From contig CAZCBJ010000046.1 of assembly GCA_964496705.1 (NCBI GenBank), positions 1-22,220 of the forward strand: a stretch of DNA of 22,220 bases, written 5' to 3'. The position numbers and the translations under genes were made by a program. The notes under the pieces are model-generated. The model worked only from the letters and a program-made list of their open reading frames with translations, was not told the DNA's origin and did not search any database. Source of the DNA: CAZCBJ01 sp964496705 (GTDB taxonomy: Bacteria > Chloroflexota > Anaerolineae > Anaerolineales > Anaerolineaceae). Positions 13,365 to 19,372 of the stretch are shown piece after piece; the first letter of the stretch is position 1, and every line of letters begins with the position of its first letter.

Positions 13365-14629
13365 TTATTGATCTTTACCAATAATGCTAAACTGGCTCGG
13401 GAGGGGAACCTCGATGCCCTTCAGCATTAAATTCCAGTACATGTGGCGGAAGGCCAGCTTGCCCCAGTGGTTGATGGTCGATTCGCTCAGCAGCGAGAAC
13501 GGCCCCACCAGCGGCAGGGGATATTTGCCGGTCAGCGGTTCAACATCATAGTTGAAGTCAATCAGCACCGCCTTGCCGAACCCGGACTCGATGTAGCAGC
13601 TCGCGTGCCCGTCAAAGGCATGCTCTGCTTTTTTGCCCTGCATGTGGTCGAGAATGTTCTTGACCACCGATTCCATCTGGAAATGTACCACCGCGCCGGC
13701 TTTTGATGCGGGGATGTTGTTGGCGTCGCCCATCACCCAGATGTTCTCATACTGCCTGGATTGCAGGGTGAATTTGTCCACCGGGACAAAGTTGAGGTCG
13801 TCGCCCAGCCCCGAGCGTCCGATCACCTCGGCGCCCATGTTGACCGGCACGCTGACCAGCAGGTCGTAGGGGATCTCGCGCCCGTCGTAGGAGGAGATGA
13901 CATTTCGCCTCGAATCCACCTCGCTGGCGGCGAAATCAGCCTCGATGTGGATGTTCTTGCGCTTGAGCAGATCGCCCAGCGCAGCGGAGGCTTTGGGCTT
14001 GGTGAACGCGCCCGAGAGTGGGGTGGCGTAAACCAGTTCAACTTTGTTGCGAATGCCGCGCCGGGTGAAATAATCGTCCGCCAGGAAGAGGAACTCCAGC
14101 GGTGCAACCGGGCATTTGATCGGCATCTCGACGACATTGACCACCATGCGCCCGCCGTTGAATTTCGGCAGGAACTGACCCAGCGCCGAAGCGCCTTCGA
14201 AGGTGTAGAAATCGTGCACGTTTTGCCGCCAGCCATTGCCATCCATGCCCTCGGTTTCTTCGGGATGGATATCGCAGCCGGTGGCGATGAGCAGGTAATC
14301 GTAGGAAAGGGTCGCGCCGTTGGCCAGCTTGACGCGGTTGGCCTGCGGCTCGATCAGCTCGATGTCAGAGATGATGAATTCCACATTGCGGGGAACAAAT
14401 TTGCGCTCAGGCTGCACCACATCTTCGGGTTTGTACCAGCCAAAAGGCACGAACAGGAAACCGGGCTGATAGTAGTGCGTCTCGTGCGGGTCAACGATCT
14501 TGACCTCCCAANNNNNNNNNNCCTGTCCACCAACACCACTTTCCACTCATGCGCGTCGAGCAGTTTGGCCATCTTGCGCGCCATCATCGTCCCGGCGGTT
14601 CCAGCGCCTAAAACCAAAAATGTCTTCAT
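13365..14629 (-). CDS. Sulfide:quinone oxidoreductase-like flavoprotein, interrupted by an assembly gap
   Basis: The protein starts MKTFLVLGAGTAGTMMARKM, an FAD-binding GxGxxG Rossmann motif, and ends at 13365. SQR-type features include HYYQPGFLFVPFG, three cysteines in the contexts ATGCD, PIKCPVAPLEF and HASCYIES, and VMGDANNIPASKAG near the FAD end. Such enzymes oxidise sulfide to sulfane sulfur and reduce membrane quinone. Ten N at 14512-14521 separate the first 36 or so residues from the rest, and the two parts are in different frames, so the reading frame shown is not contiguous. The flanks are partly redundant (EWKVVLVD before the gap, WEVKIVD after it), so the join may not be a true neighbour junction. 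An AGGAGA ribosome-binding site lies 6 nt before the ATG. The gene follows the PocR-type regulator. Confidence 0.8.
14512..14521. other. Assembly gap (ten N)
   Basis: A run of ten N lies inside the flavoprotein gene. The length is probably a placeholder, because the frames on its two sides do not agree. Both sides encode the same second beta strand of the Rossmann fold, which suggests overlapping or chimeric contig ends. Confidence 0.95.
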
Positions 14630-14641
14630 ATGTTTCTCCTA

Positions 14642-15388
14642 TCAAACCTGGGTAAGATCAGCGATCTGCTGGAGACGCTGGATGAATCCCGCGCGCTCCT
14701 GCAGGATACTCTCGGTGGCTTGCGCGGCAGCGGCGGCCCAGCCGTCCAGTTGGGCGCGGCGCTCCTCGGAGAGGACAGGCACCATGCGCGCAGCCGTCTG
14801 CAACTCGGATGCCGGAAGCTTGTGAAGTTCCGCCAGCCAGCGCACCCGCCCGGCTTCCTCCAGGGGGTCAACCTGACCAAGATAAATCTCGCCCACCAAT
14901 ACCCAGCCTGCCAGCACGCCGTTGTCGCGGACTGGCGCAGAGAGGTATAGCAGCCCGGCGTGGCAGGTGAACAACCGCTGCCCTTCGGCGCTGGCGCGGG
15001 TAATCTGCTGCCAACTGCTGCGGCAGGCCGCCTGCCCCGAAGGCGAGCTGGACAGCATCTGGCAAAATTTGCACGGGCCGCTGGTGCGGGTCAGCGGCGC
15101 GCCCTGACGGTCCACCACCAGCGCCGAAATCTGGCTGACGCTGGAAAACAGATTTTGCACCGCCTGGATGCAATGGGTGGGGAAGGTGGAGTCGGCAGCA
15201 GGCAGCAGCTCGGATGCGGATGGCTGGCTGACTGCCCCAAGCAGCGCCTCAACCTTGTCGCGCGCAAAGCGCCACTGCTGCCCGATTTTAACCCCGCGCA
15301 GGCGACCGTCCTGCAGCATCCGGTAAATGGTGATGCGGTCGACCTTGAGTATTTCTTGAACCTGGCGGGTGGTGAGATATTCGCTCAT
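14642..15388 (-). CDS. HTH (excisionase-type) plus PocR-domain transcriptional regulator
   Basis: A 248-residue two-domain protein. Residues 3-50 form a MerR/excisionase-type helix-turn-helix (YLTTRQVQEILKVDRITIYR, then GVKIGQQWRF). Residues about 75-200 match the PocR sensory domain, with cysteines C106, C109, C122 and C142 (CKFC...AAC...FTCHAG) that could bind a metal or sense redox or sulfur species. It is the first gene of the operon that continues with the flavoprotein, DsrC-like and DsrE2-like genes, so it probably controls them and itself. Repeated GTTATA half-sites, a strong promoter and a Crp/Fnr-like site lie just upstream. The signal it senses is inferred, not shown. Confidence 0.8.
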   Translation of the reverse strand: MSEYLTTRQVQEILKVDRITIYRMLQDGRLRGVKIGQQWRFARDKVEALLGAVSQPSASELLPAADSTFPTHCIQAVQNLFSSVSQISALVVDRQGAPLTRTSGPCKFCQMLSSSPSGQAACRSSWQQITRASAEGQRLFTCHAGLLYLSAPVRDNGVLAGWVLVGEIYLGQVDPLEEAGRVRWLAELHKLPASELQTAARMVPVLSEERRAQLDGWAAAAAQATESILQERAGFIQRLQQIADLTQV

Positions 15389-15431
15389 TGTTATATTATG
15401 TTATAACATTTACTTGTGAATATTATAACAA
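15388..15431. promoter_or_regulatory. Cluster of GTTATA half-sites, probable regulator operators
   Basis: Three related elements lie around the transcription start: TTGTTATA (15388-15395), the perfect palindrome ATGTTATAACAT (15398-15409) and TATAACAA (15424-15431), which overlaps the -10 box. The first and third are inverted with respect to each other. This arrangement fits autoregulation by the adjacent HTH-PocR protein. Confidence 0.5.
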
Positions 15432-15450
15432 CCTGCGACATTTTTGACAA
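15422..15450 (-). promoter_or_regulatory. Promoter of the sulfur operon
   Basis: On the minus strand TTGTCA (15450 to 15445, five of six) is followed after exactly 17 nt by a perfect TATAAT (15427 to 15422). Transcription would start near 15415, giving a leader of about 27 nt that contains the ATGTTATAACAT palindrome. Confidence 0.7.
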
Positions 15451-15465
15451 GTGATTTTTGTCACA
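15450..15465. promoter_or_regulatory. Crp/Fnr-family-like binding site
   Basis: AGTGA-tttttg-TCACA matches the TGTGA-N6-TCACA consensus in nine of ten defined positions. Its centre lies about 42 nt upstream of the predicted start of the sulfur operon, the classical class II activator position. Which Crp/Fnr-type protein would bind is unknown. Confidence 0.45.
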
Positions 15466-15596
15466 ATCGCCCCTCTGCTCCCGGCAATTGATCAGCGAGA
15501 TTTTTTAACACAACACAACCTCACTCGCAGTAAAATACGGAGGGGGTTCGCTGAAACACATCTTCAGAGTATTTCTCATTTGATGGAGGCAATGGT

Positions 15597-16202
15597 ATGG
15601 CCGAAACATCTCTGGAAAACGACCCGATCGAGGTTCTGCCTGCCAGTGCGGAGCGCTGGAACGACCTGGAAACCGTCTTCGGTCCGCGGGGCGCTTACGC
15701 CGGCTGCTGGTGTATGTTCTGGCGCTTGAAACGCTCAGAATTTAACCAGTTGACCAAGGAAGAAAGAAAGGCGCGGCTCAGGGAGTTGACCACCCACACC
15801 CTGCCGCCCGGGGTCATCGCCTACACGAAGGGACAGCCCATCGGATGGTGCGCCGTCGGTCCGCGCCAGGATTTCCCACCGATGGCCACCTCAAAAACCC
15901 TGAAACCCATCGATAATCTGCCCGTCTGGTCGGTGGTGTGCTTTTTCGTGGTCAAGAGCCACCGCCGGCAGGGCGTGATGGTCGAATTGCTGCGCGGGGC
16001 GGTGCGCTTCGCCGCTGAACACGGCGCGTCGATCGTGGAGGGCTATCCGCTCGACATGCAGTCCCACCCGCTGACCAGCCAGCGGTTGAGCGGTTATGCT
16101 GGCTACATGGGCATTGCTTCGGCCTTTCGCCTGGCCGGTTTCAGCGAGGCAGCCCGCGCTTCGGAGACGCAGTTGATTATGCGCTGCGTGATCGAGCGGT
16201 AG
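15597..16202 (+). CDS. GNAT-family N-acetyltransferase
   Basis: A 201-residue acetyltransferase. GCWCMFWRL near residues 36-44 is typical of a recurrent GNAT subgroup. The acetyl-CoA-binding motif A is at about 118-130 (FFVVKSHRRQGVMVELL, with the R/Q-x-x-G-x pattern in RRQGV). GYMGIASAFRLAGF near the C-terminus matches motif B. Substrate unknown; it would transfer an acetyl group to an amine. GGAGG (15585-15589) lies 7 nt before the ATG at 15597; an out-of-frame ATG at 15592 is ignored. It stands alone between the sulfur operon and a repeat block. Confidence 0.85.
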   Translation: MAETSLENDPIEVLPASAERWNDLETVFGPRGAYAGCWCMFWRLKRSEFNQLTKEERKARLRELTTHTLPPGVIAYTKGQPIGWCAVGPRQDFPPMATSKTLKPIDNLPVWSVVCFFVVKSHRRQGVMVELLRGAVRFAAEHGASIVEGYPLDMQSHPLTSQRLSGYAGYMGIASAFRLAGFSEAARASETQLIMRCVIER

Positions 16203-16205
16203 TAA

Positions 16206-16249
16206 GAGGCCCTCACCCCTGCCCCCTCTCCCACTCGTGGGAGAGGGGA
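16206..16249. repeat. Palindromic intergenic repeat, copy 1
   Basis: Consists of a CCCTCACCCCTGCCCCCTCT leader joined to CTCCCAC-tc-GTGGGAG and a GGGG tail, an inverted repeat able to form a strong hairpin. It starts 4 nt after the acetyltransferase stop codon and could act as a transcription end. Repeats of this type are dispersed in many genomes and are known for the spurious translation containing KWERG. Confidence 0.7.
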
Positions 16250-16285
16250 AACGAGGATGGATCAGACAACAAGTGCGGTGCAAAT
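16250..16285 (-). pseudogene. Partial duplicate of the RNHCP gene 3' end
   Basis: The minus strand reads ICTALVV followed by a stop, closely resembling the true C-terminus VCTTLAV-stop of the RNHCP gene at 16423. ATGGATCAGAC and a conserved AGTG-GGTGCA pattern occur on the plus strand at both places, directly after a repeat copy. A short piece of gene end was thus copied along with the repeat and has since diverged. Confidence 0.5.
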
Positions 16286-16328
16286 ATTATTGCGACATTT
16301 GCACCTGCCCGGCTTCCACATGCGGGAG

Positions 16329-16370
16329 AGGGCCCTCACCCCTGTTCCCTCTCCCACTCGTGGGAGAGAG
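16329..16370. repeat. Palindromic intergenic repeat, copy 2 (variant)
   Basis: Same unit as copy 1, with CCCTGTTCCCTCTCCCAC in place of CCCTGCCCCCTCTCCCAC, followed by tc and GTGGGAGAG. It joins copy 3 directly, so copies 2 and 3 form a tandem pair. Confidence 0.7.
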
Positions 16371-16409
16371 CCCTCACCCCTGCCCCCTCTCCCACAAGTG
16401 GGAGAGGGG
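16366..16409. repeat. Palindromic intergenic repeat, copy 3
   Basis: Same unit, with an aa linker in the palindrome (CTCCCAC-aa-GTGGGAG) and the GGGG tail. It ends about 14 nt past the stop codon of the leftward RNHCP gene, so it may also serve as its transcription end. Confidence 0.7.
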
Positions 16410-16422
16410 AAATAAGCATGGA

Positions 16423-16947
16423 TCAGACCGCGAGTGTGGTGCAGACGCCAAACAGGCGGGTGTGCACCAGCGCGCGGTGTTCGCCGGCCAACAAGCGGAG
16501 ATCTCCGGATTGGATGTCATCCCGGTCCAGGCTGAGCGACTGCTCGTAGATATGCAGCACTTCCAGGCTGTGATCGTCAGCAGCCAGCCGGTTGGCCGAG
16601 AGCTTTCCGCATTCCACGCAGCGGTGCACCAGCATCAGCTCGCCCGGCCCGGCGCCGGCGTATTTATTGCGCGCGGGCTTGGCGGTCAAACCAACCGGTT
16701 GCATCTCTCCTTTGCAAGCCGACAGCCGGTCGCCGGCCCGGTACAGGTCCAGGTGGCGCGACCAAAGGCAGAAGGGACAGTGGTTGCGGTTTTGCACCCC
16801 GCTGATGGCGGGAGCAGTCAGGACATATTGGCGGCAGTGCTTGCATTGAAAACTGCCGCTTTGGCGCAGGAACTCCCCGGCGCCGTGCCGCCCGTGAATT
16901 TGGGCGGTTTTTATAGCCAAGGCGACTTTCACATGATCATCTCTCAA
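16423..16947 (-). CDS. RNHCP-domain zinc-ribbon protein
   Basis: A 174-residue protein carrying the RNHCP domain: FQCKHC (C35, C38), then RNHCPFCLW (C57, C60), giving a four-cysteine zinc ribbon, plus C78 and a second CVEC pair at C110/C113. The function of RNHCP proteins is unknown; zinc binding and a role with RNA or the ribosome are plausible given the linked gene. The start is TTG at 16947-16945, overlapping the TGA of rsgA as TTGA, so translation is coupled. The first 30 residues before the domain look unconserved; a GTG 15 nt downstream is the other candidate start. Its C-terminal coding end is partly duplicated nearby. Confidence 0.7.
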   Translation of the reverse strand: MRDDHVKVALAIKTAQIHGRHGAGEFLRQSGSFQCKHCRQYVLTAPAISGVQNRNHCPFCLWSRHLDLYRAGDRLSACKGEMQPVGLTAKPARNKYAGAGPGELMLVHRCVECGKLSANRLAADDHSLEVLHIYEQSLSLDRDDIQSGDLRLLAGEHRALVHTRLFGVCTTLAV

Positions 16948-17933
16948 TCTTCGCGCAATCTCAAGTAACTCTGATAGCGGTAGGGGCTGATCTGACCGGC
17001 ATTGACCGCCCGGCGCACAGCGCAGCCGGGCTCCTCATTGTGGCTGCAATCCAGCCCAAATTTACATTTTCCAATCAGCGGGCGCATCTCCGGGAAAAAC
17101 AGCGCCAGGTCCTCGCCCGCGGATTCCCACAGACCGAACTCGCGCACCCCGGGGGTATCCACGATGGCGCCGCCGCCATCCAGCGGGAACATCCCGGCAT
17201 TGGTGGTCACATGGCGGCCCTTTCCGGTCTGCTGACTGACCGCGCCGACGCGCAGTCCCAGCCCGGGTTGCAGCGCGTTGAGTAGCGAGCTTTTGCCCAC
17301 GCCCGACTTGCCCACCAGCACCGAGACGCGCCCTTGCAGCGCCGCGCGTATATCATCCATGCCCTGACCGCTGTGCGCGCTGACCAGCAGCACCGGATAG
17401 CCAATGCGCTGGTAGCGTTCGACTGCTTCGAGCAGCTCCGAGGACACCTTCCCCTGCGCGTCCTGAACCAGGTCCAGCTTGGTGATGCACACCAGCGCGG
17501 GCAGGTTCTGCGATTCGGCTGACACCAGATAACGGTCGAGCATGTTCCACTTCGGCGCCGGGTCGGCGGCGGCAAACACCGGCACCACCTGGTCAAGGTT
17601 GGCGACGATGATCTGCTCAAAGGCGTGCGCCCCGGGCATCGGCACCGCCGTGCGGCGCGAAAGTCGGTTGCGCCGCGCCAGAATGGCGGTGATCAGCGCG
17701 CGCTCGCCGCCGTTTTCGCGGAAGAGAACCCGGTCACCCACCGCCACCGGGCTGACATGCGGGTTGTGAGGCAATTCCATCCAGTCGTCGGGGTCCTCAG
17801 GGTCCAGGCCCAGGCGCAGGCGAGCAGCCAGCCCGCAATTCACGGTGCGCTCGCCGCTTTGGACGGTGTAACAGCCGCTGGTGCGTTGCATCACGACACC
17901 CTGACTGCTTGATGAATCTTTCATACAATCCAT
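16944..17933 (-). CDS. rsgA: Ribosome small-subunit-dependent GTPase A
   Basis: A 329-residue circularly permuted GTPase. After an N-terminal OB-like part (PVAVGDRVLF) come G4 TKLD at 151-154, G1 GKSGVGKSS at 208-216, a GKGRHVTT switch at 237-244 and G3 DTPG at 259-262. The C-terminal zinc knuckle uses C290, C296, H298 and C304. RsgA checks late 30S assembly and is released by GTP hydrolysis. The order G4-G1-G3 is diagnostic. The ATG at 17933 is weakly placed behind GGAG, and an in-frame ATG at residue 15 matches the usual family start, so the first 14 residues are uncertain. An intrinsic terminator lies 20 nt upstream and a leader with a short ORF before that, suggesting control by attenuation. 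Confidence 0.92.
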   Translation of the reverse strand: MDCMKDSSSSQGVVMQRTSGCYTVQSGERTVNCGLAARLRLGLDPEDPDDWMELPHNPHVSPVAVGDRVLFRENGGERALITAILARRNRLSRRTAVPMPGAHAFEQIIVANLDQVVPVFAAADPAPKWNMLDRYLVSAESQNLPALVCITKLDLVQDAQGKVSSELLEAVERYQRIGYPVLLVSAHSGQGMDDIRAALQGRVSVLVGKSGVGKSSLLNALQPGLGLRVGAVSQQTGKGRHVTTNAGMFPLDGGGAIVDTPGVREFGLWESAGEDLALFFPEMRPLIGKCKFGLDCSHNEEPGCAVRRAVNAGQISPYRYQSYLRLRED

Positions 17934-17953
17934 TGTTACAGACTCTCCAGGTT

Positions 17954-17991
17954 AAAACAAAAGCCAGCCGCGTGGAATTCCCGCGGCTGGC
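17954..17991 (-). terminator. Intrinsic terminator in the rsgA leader
   Basis: On the minus strand GCCAGCCGCG (17991-17982) pairs with CGCGGCTGGC (17972-17963) around a short loop, followed by TTTTGTTTT. It ends about 20 nt before the rsgA ATG, so it would stop leader transcription before the gene unless overridden. Confidence 0.8.
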
Positions 17992-18002
17992 AGGGGACAG
18001 GT

Positions 18003-18034
18003 GGATTGAACCGCTCAAGCTCTGGGTTCAATCC
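18003..18034 (-). promoter_or_regulatory. Long stem-loop in the rsgA leader
   Basis: GGATTGAACC (18003-18012) and GGTTCAATCC (18025-18034) are perfectly complementary, with a 12-nt loop. The GGTTCAATCC sequence resembles a tRNA T-arm, but no tRNA fold surrounds it. A second small hairpin, CCCGG-tgtt-CCGGG, lies at 18037-18050. Confidence 0.55.
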
Positions 18035-18061
18035 CACCCGGTGTTCCGGGTTAAATCGAAA

Positions 18062-18089
18062 GCCGCGGGTGCATAAGCGCACCCGCGGC
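18062..18089 (-). promoter_or_regulatory. Strong hairpin H1 in the rsgA leader
   Basis: GCCGCGGGTGC and GCACCCGCGGC form an 11-bp stem around a 6-nt loop. On the minus strand it is followed by TTTCGATTT, a weak T-tract, so it may be a second terminator or an antiterminator arm. Its CCGCGGC arm can also pair with the GCCGCGG of the downstream terminator, which would allow alternative folds. Confidence 0.55.
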
Positions 18090-18139
18090 CGAAAAGTCAC
18101 GCCTTAAATCAGGTGTGGACCTCCGGTATTGAGGCGCAC

Positions 18140-18181
18140 TTACGCGACGAGAACTCCCTGGGACACAACGACTTGATGCAT
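18140..18181 (-). CDS. Candidate 13-residue leader peptide upstream of rsgA
   Basis: An ORF of 13 codons reads MHQVVVSQGVLVA and is preceded by AAAGGAG at 18193-18187, with 5 nt to the ATG, one of the best ribosome-binding sites in the window. Five of 13 residues are Val and one is Leu (GTC GTT GTG ... GTT CTC GTC), so translation could sense Val-tRNA or ribosome speed. It lies 250 nt upstream of the rsgA ATG and about 50 nt upstream of hairpin H1. It may be a real attenuation peptide or a chance ORF with a good ribosome-binding site. Confidence 0.45.
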   Translation of the reverse strand: MHQVVVSQGVLVA

Positions 18182-18216
18182 GCAATCTCCTTTCTTAAAA
18201 TTGGATTAACTGCGCC

Positions 18217-18246
18217 AGTGTATCACTGCCGGCGGAGATTTGTCAA
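18217..18246 (-). promoter_or_regulatory. Promoter of the rsgA leader transcript
   Basis: On the minus strand a perfect TTGACA (18246-18241) is followed after 18 nt by TACACT (18222-18217), which is preceded by TGA as an extended -10. Transcription would start near 18210, about 30 nt before the leader-peptide ATG. Confidence 0.55.
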
Positions 18247-18329
18247 GGTCAAGCGCGAGTCTGCGATTGTGGGGATTACCCGGGAACGATGATTCATGCT
18301 CCAGACCCTTGGTGGTTGAACTGATCGGT

Positions 18330-18335
18330 TATAAT
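18330..18335 (+). promoter_or_regulatory. -10 box (TATAAT) for the phosphotransferase gene
   Basis: A perfect TATAAT lies 53 nt before the ATG at 18389. The only -35-like sequence, TTGGTG at 18309-18314, is 15 nt away, slightly short. AAAGGAAAA precedes the ATG as ribosome-binding site. Confidence 0.4.
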
Positions 18336-18388
18336 AGCCTGGTTGTGCGCAAACCGCGCCAGGCATCCCCGAAATAAAAGGAAAAAGA

Positions 18389-19366
18389 ATGGACTCCAAA
18401 ACAAAAAATCGGAAAACGCGCGCCCAGCTCGAAGCCATGGCGGCGCGGGCATTTGGCGGGATGACGCTCGCCGAAGGTGAAGACGCCGTGTCTGAGCTAA
18501 AGGAAGGCTGGTTCAACGCAGCTTACAACATCCGCCTTGCCGACGGCCGTGAAGTCATCCTCAAGATTGCCCCTCCGCCGGGAGCGGAAGTCATGCTGTA
18601 TGAGAAAAACATCATGGCGACCGAGGTGGATGCCATGCGTCTGGTGCGCCAGAATCCGGCCATCCCGGTGCCAGAAATCTACTTTTTTGATGATGCTCAC
18701 GATTTGTGCGACTCGGATTATTATTTCATGGAAAAGATTTGCGCCGACCTTTTGGAGCATGTCAAAGCCAACCTGCCCCCTGAAACGGTCGCGAGCGCAG
18801 AAATGCAGGTCGGCGAGATCATCCGCGAAATCAACTCTTTTCCCGGCACTTATTTTGGCTACGACGGCAACCCGGATCTGCGCGCGGACACCTGGAAAGA
18901 AGCGTTCATCAAGATTGTGGAATCGGTGCTGGAGGACGGCGCGCGCAAGAACGTGGTGTACGACTACGGTTACGACGAGATGCGCTCCGTTGTGCACAGA
19001 CACGCCGCAGCGCTGGAGGAAATCACCGCGCCTTGCCTGGTGCACTGGGATGCCTGGGACCTCAATTTCTTCATCCGGGACGGCAAAATCGTGGGGATCA
19101 TCGATTTCGAGCGGGCATTGTGGGCGGATCCCTTGATGGAGGCTCAGTTCAGGGCGCATGACTTCGAGGGCGTTACCAACAGCCTGCGCGGTTATGGCAA
19201 GACCTCTTTCACCTTCGCTGAAGAACAGCGCAACCACCTGTATTCGCTGCACCTCGGCCTGGTGATGAACACCGAATGTTACTACCGCAATTACGATACT
19301 GACTTTGTCTTCAACATCTCCAAAATGGTGATGCGCGGCAGCATGGAGTGGCTGAAAGCCAACTGA
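18389..19366 (+). CDS. Aminoglycoside phosphotransferase-family kinase
   Basis: A 325-residue protein with an APH/choline-kinase-like fold. K59 in VILKI is the ATP-binding lysine, LVHWDAWDLNFF at about 217-228 is the catalytic loop with D221 and N226, and GIIDFER at 236-242 carries the metal-binding D239. Such enzymes phosphorylate small hydroxyl-bearing compounds, in some cases antibiotics. The substrate cannot be told from the sequence, so resistance is not proven. The stop codon is directly followed by the start of a MATE transporter gene, so the pair is probably one operon; modification plus export would suit a detoxification unit (inference). Confidence 0.85.
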   Translation: MDSKTKNRKTRAQLEAMAARAFGGMTLAEGEDAVSELKEGWFNAAYNIRLADGREVILKIAPPPGAEVMLYEKNIMATEVDAMRLVRQNPAIPVPEIYFFDDAHDLCDSDYYFMEKICADLLEHVKANLPPETVASAEMQVGEIIREINSFPGTYFGYDGNPDLRADTWKEAFIKIVESVLEDGARKNVVYDYGYDEMRSVVHRHAAALEEITAPCLVHWDAWDLNFFIRDGKIVGIIDFERALWADPLMEAQFRAHDFEGVTNSLRGYGKTSFTFAEEQRNHLYSLHLGLVMNTECYYRNYDTDFVFNISKMVMRGSMEWLKAN

Positions 19367-19372
19367 GTGCGC

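Noticed and set aside
16206..16409. CRISPR-like array
   Set aside because: Three palindromic copies with unequal spacing, two of them abutting, no spacers of constant length and no cas genes.
16237..16968. 243-aa plus-strand frame with SPHPCPLSHKWERG
   Set aside because: It is a translation of the intergenic repeat joined to the antisense of the RNHCP gene.
18003..18034. Possible tRNA (GGTTCAATCC resembles a T-arm)
   Set aside because: No acceptor, D or anticodon arms can be built around it; it is one side of a perfect 10-bp hairpin instead.
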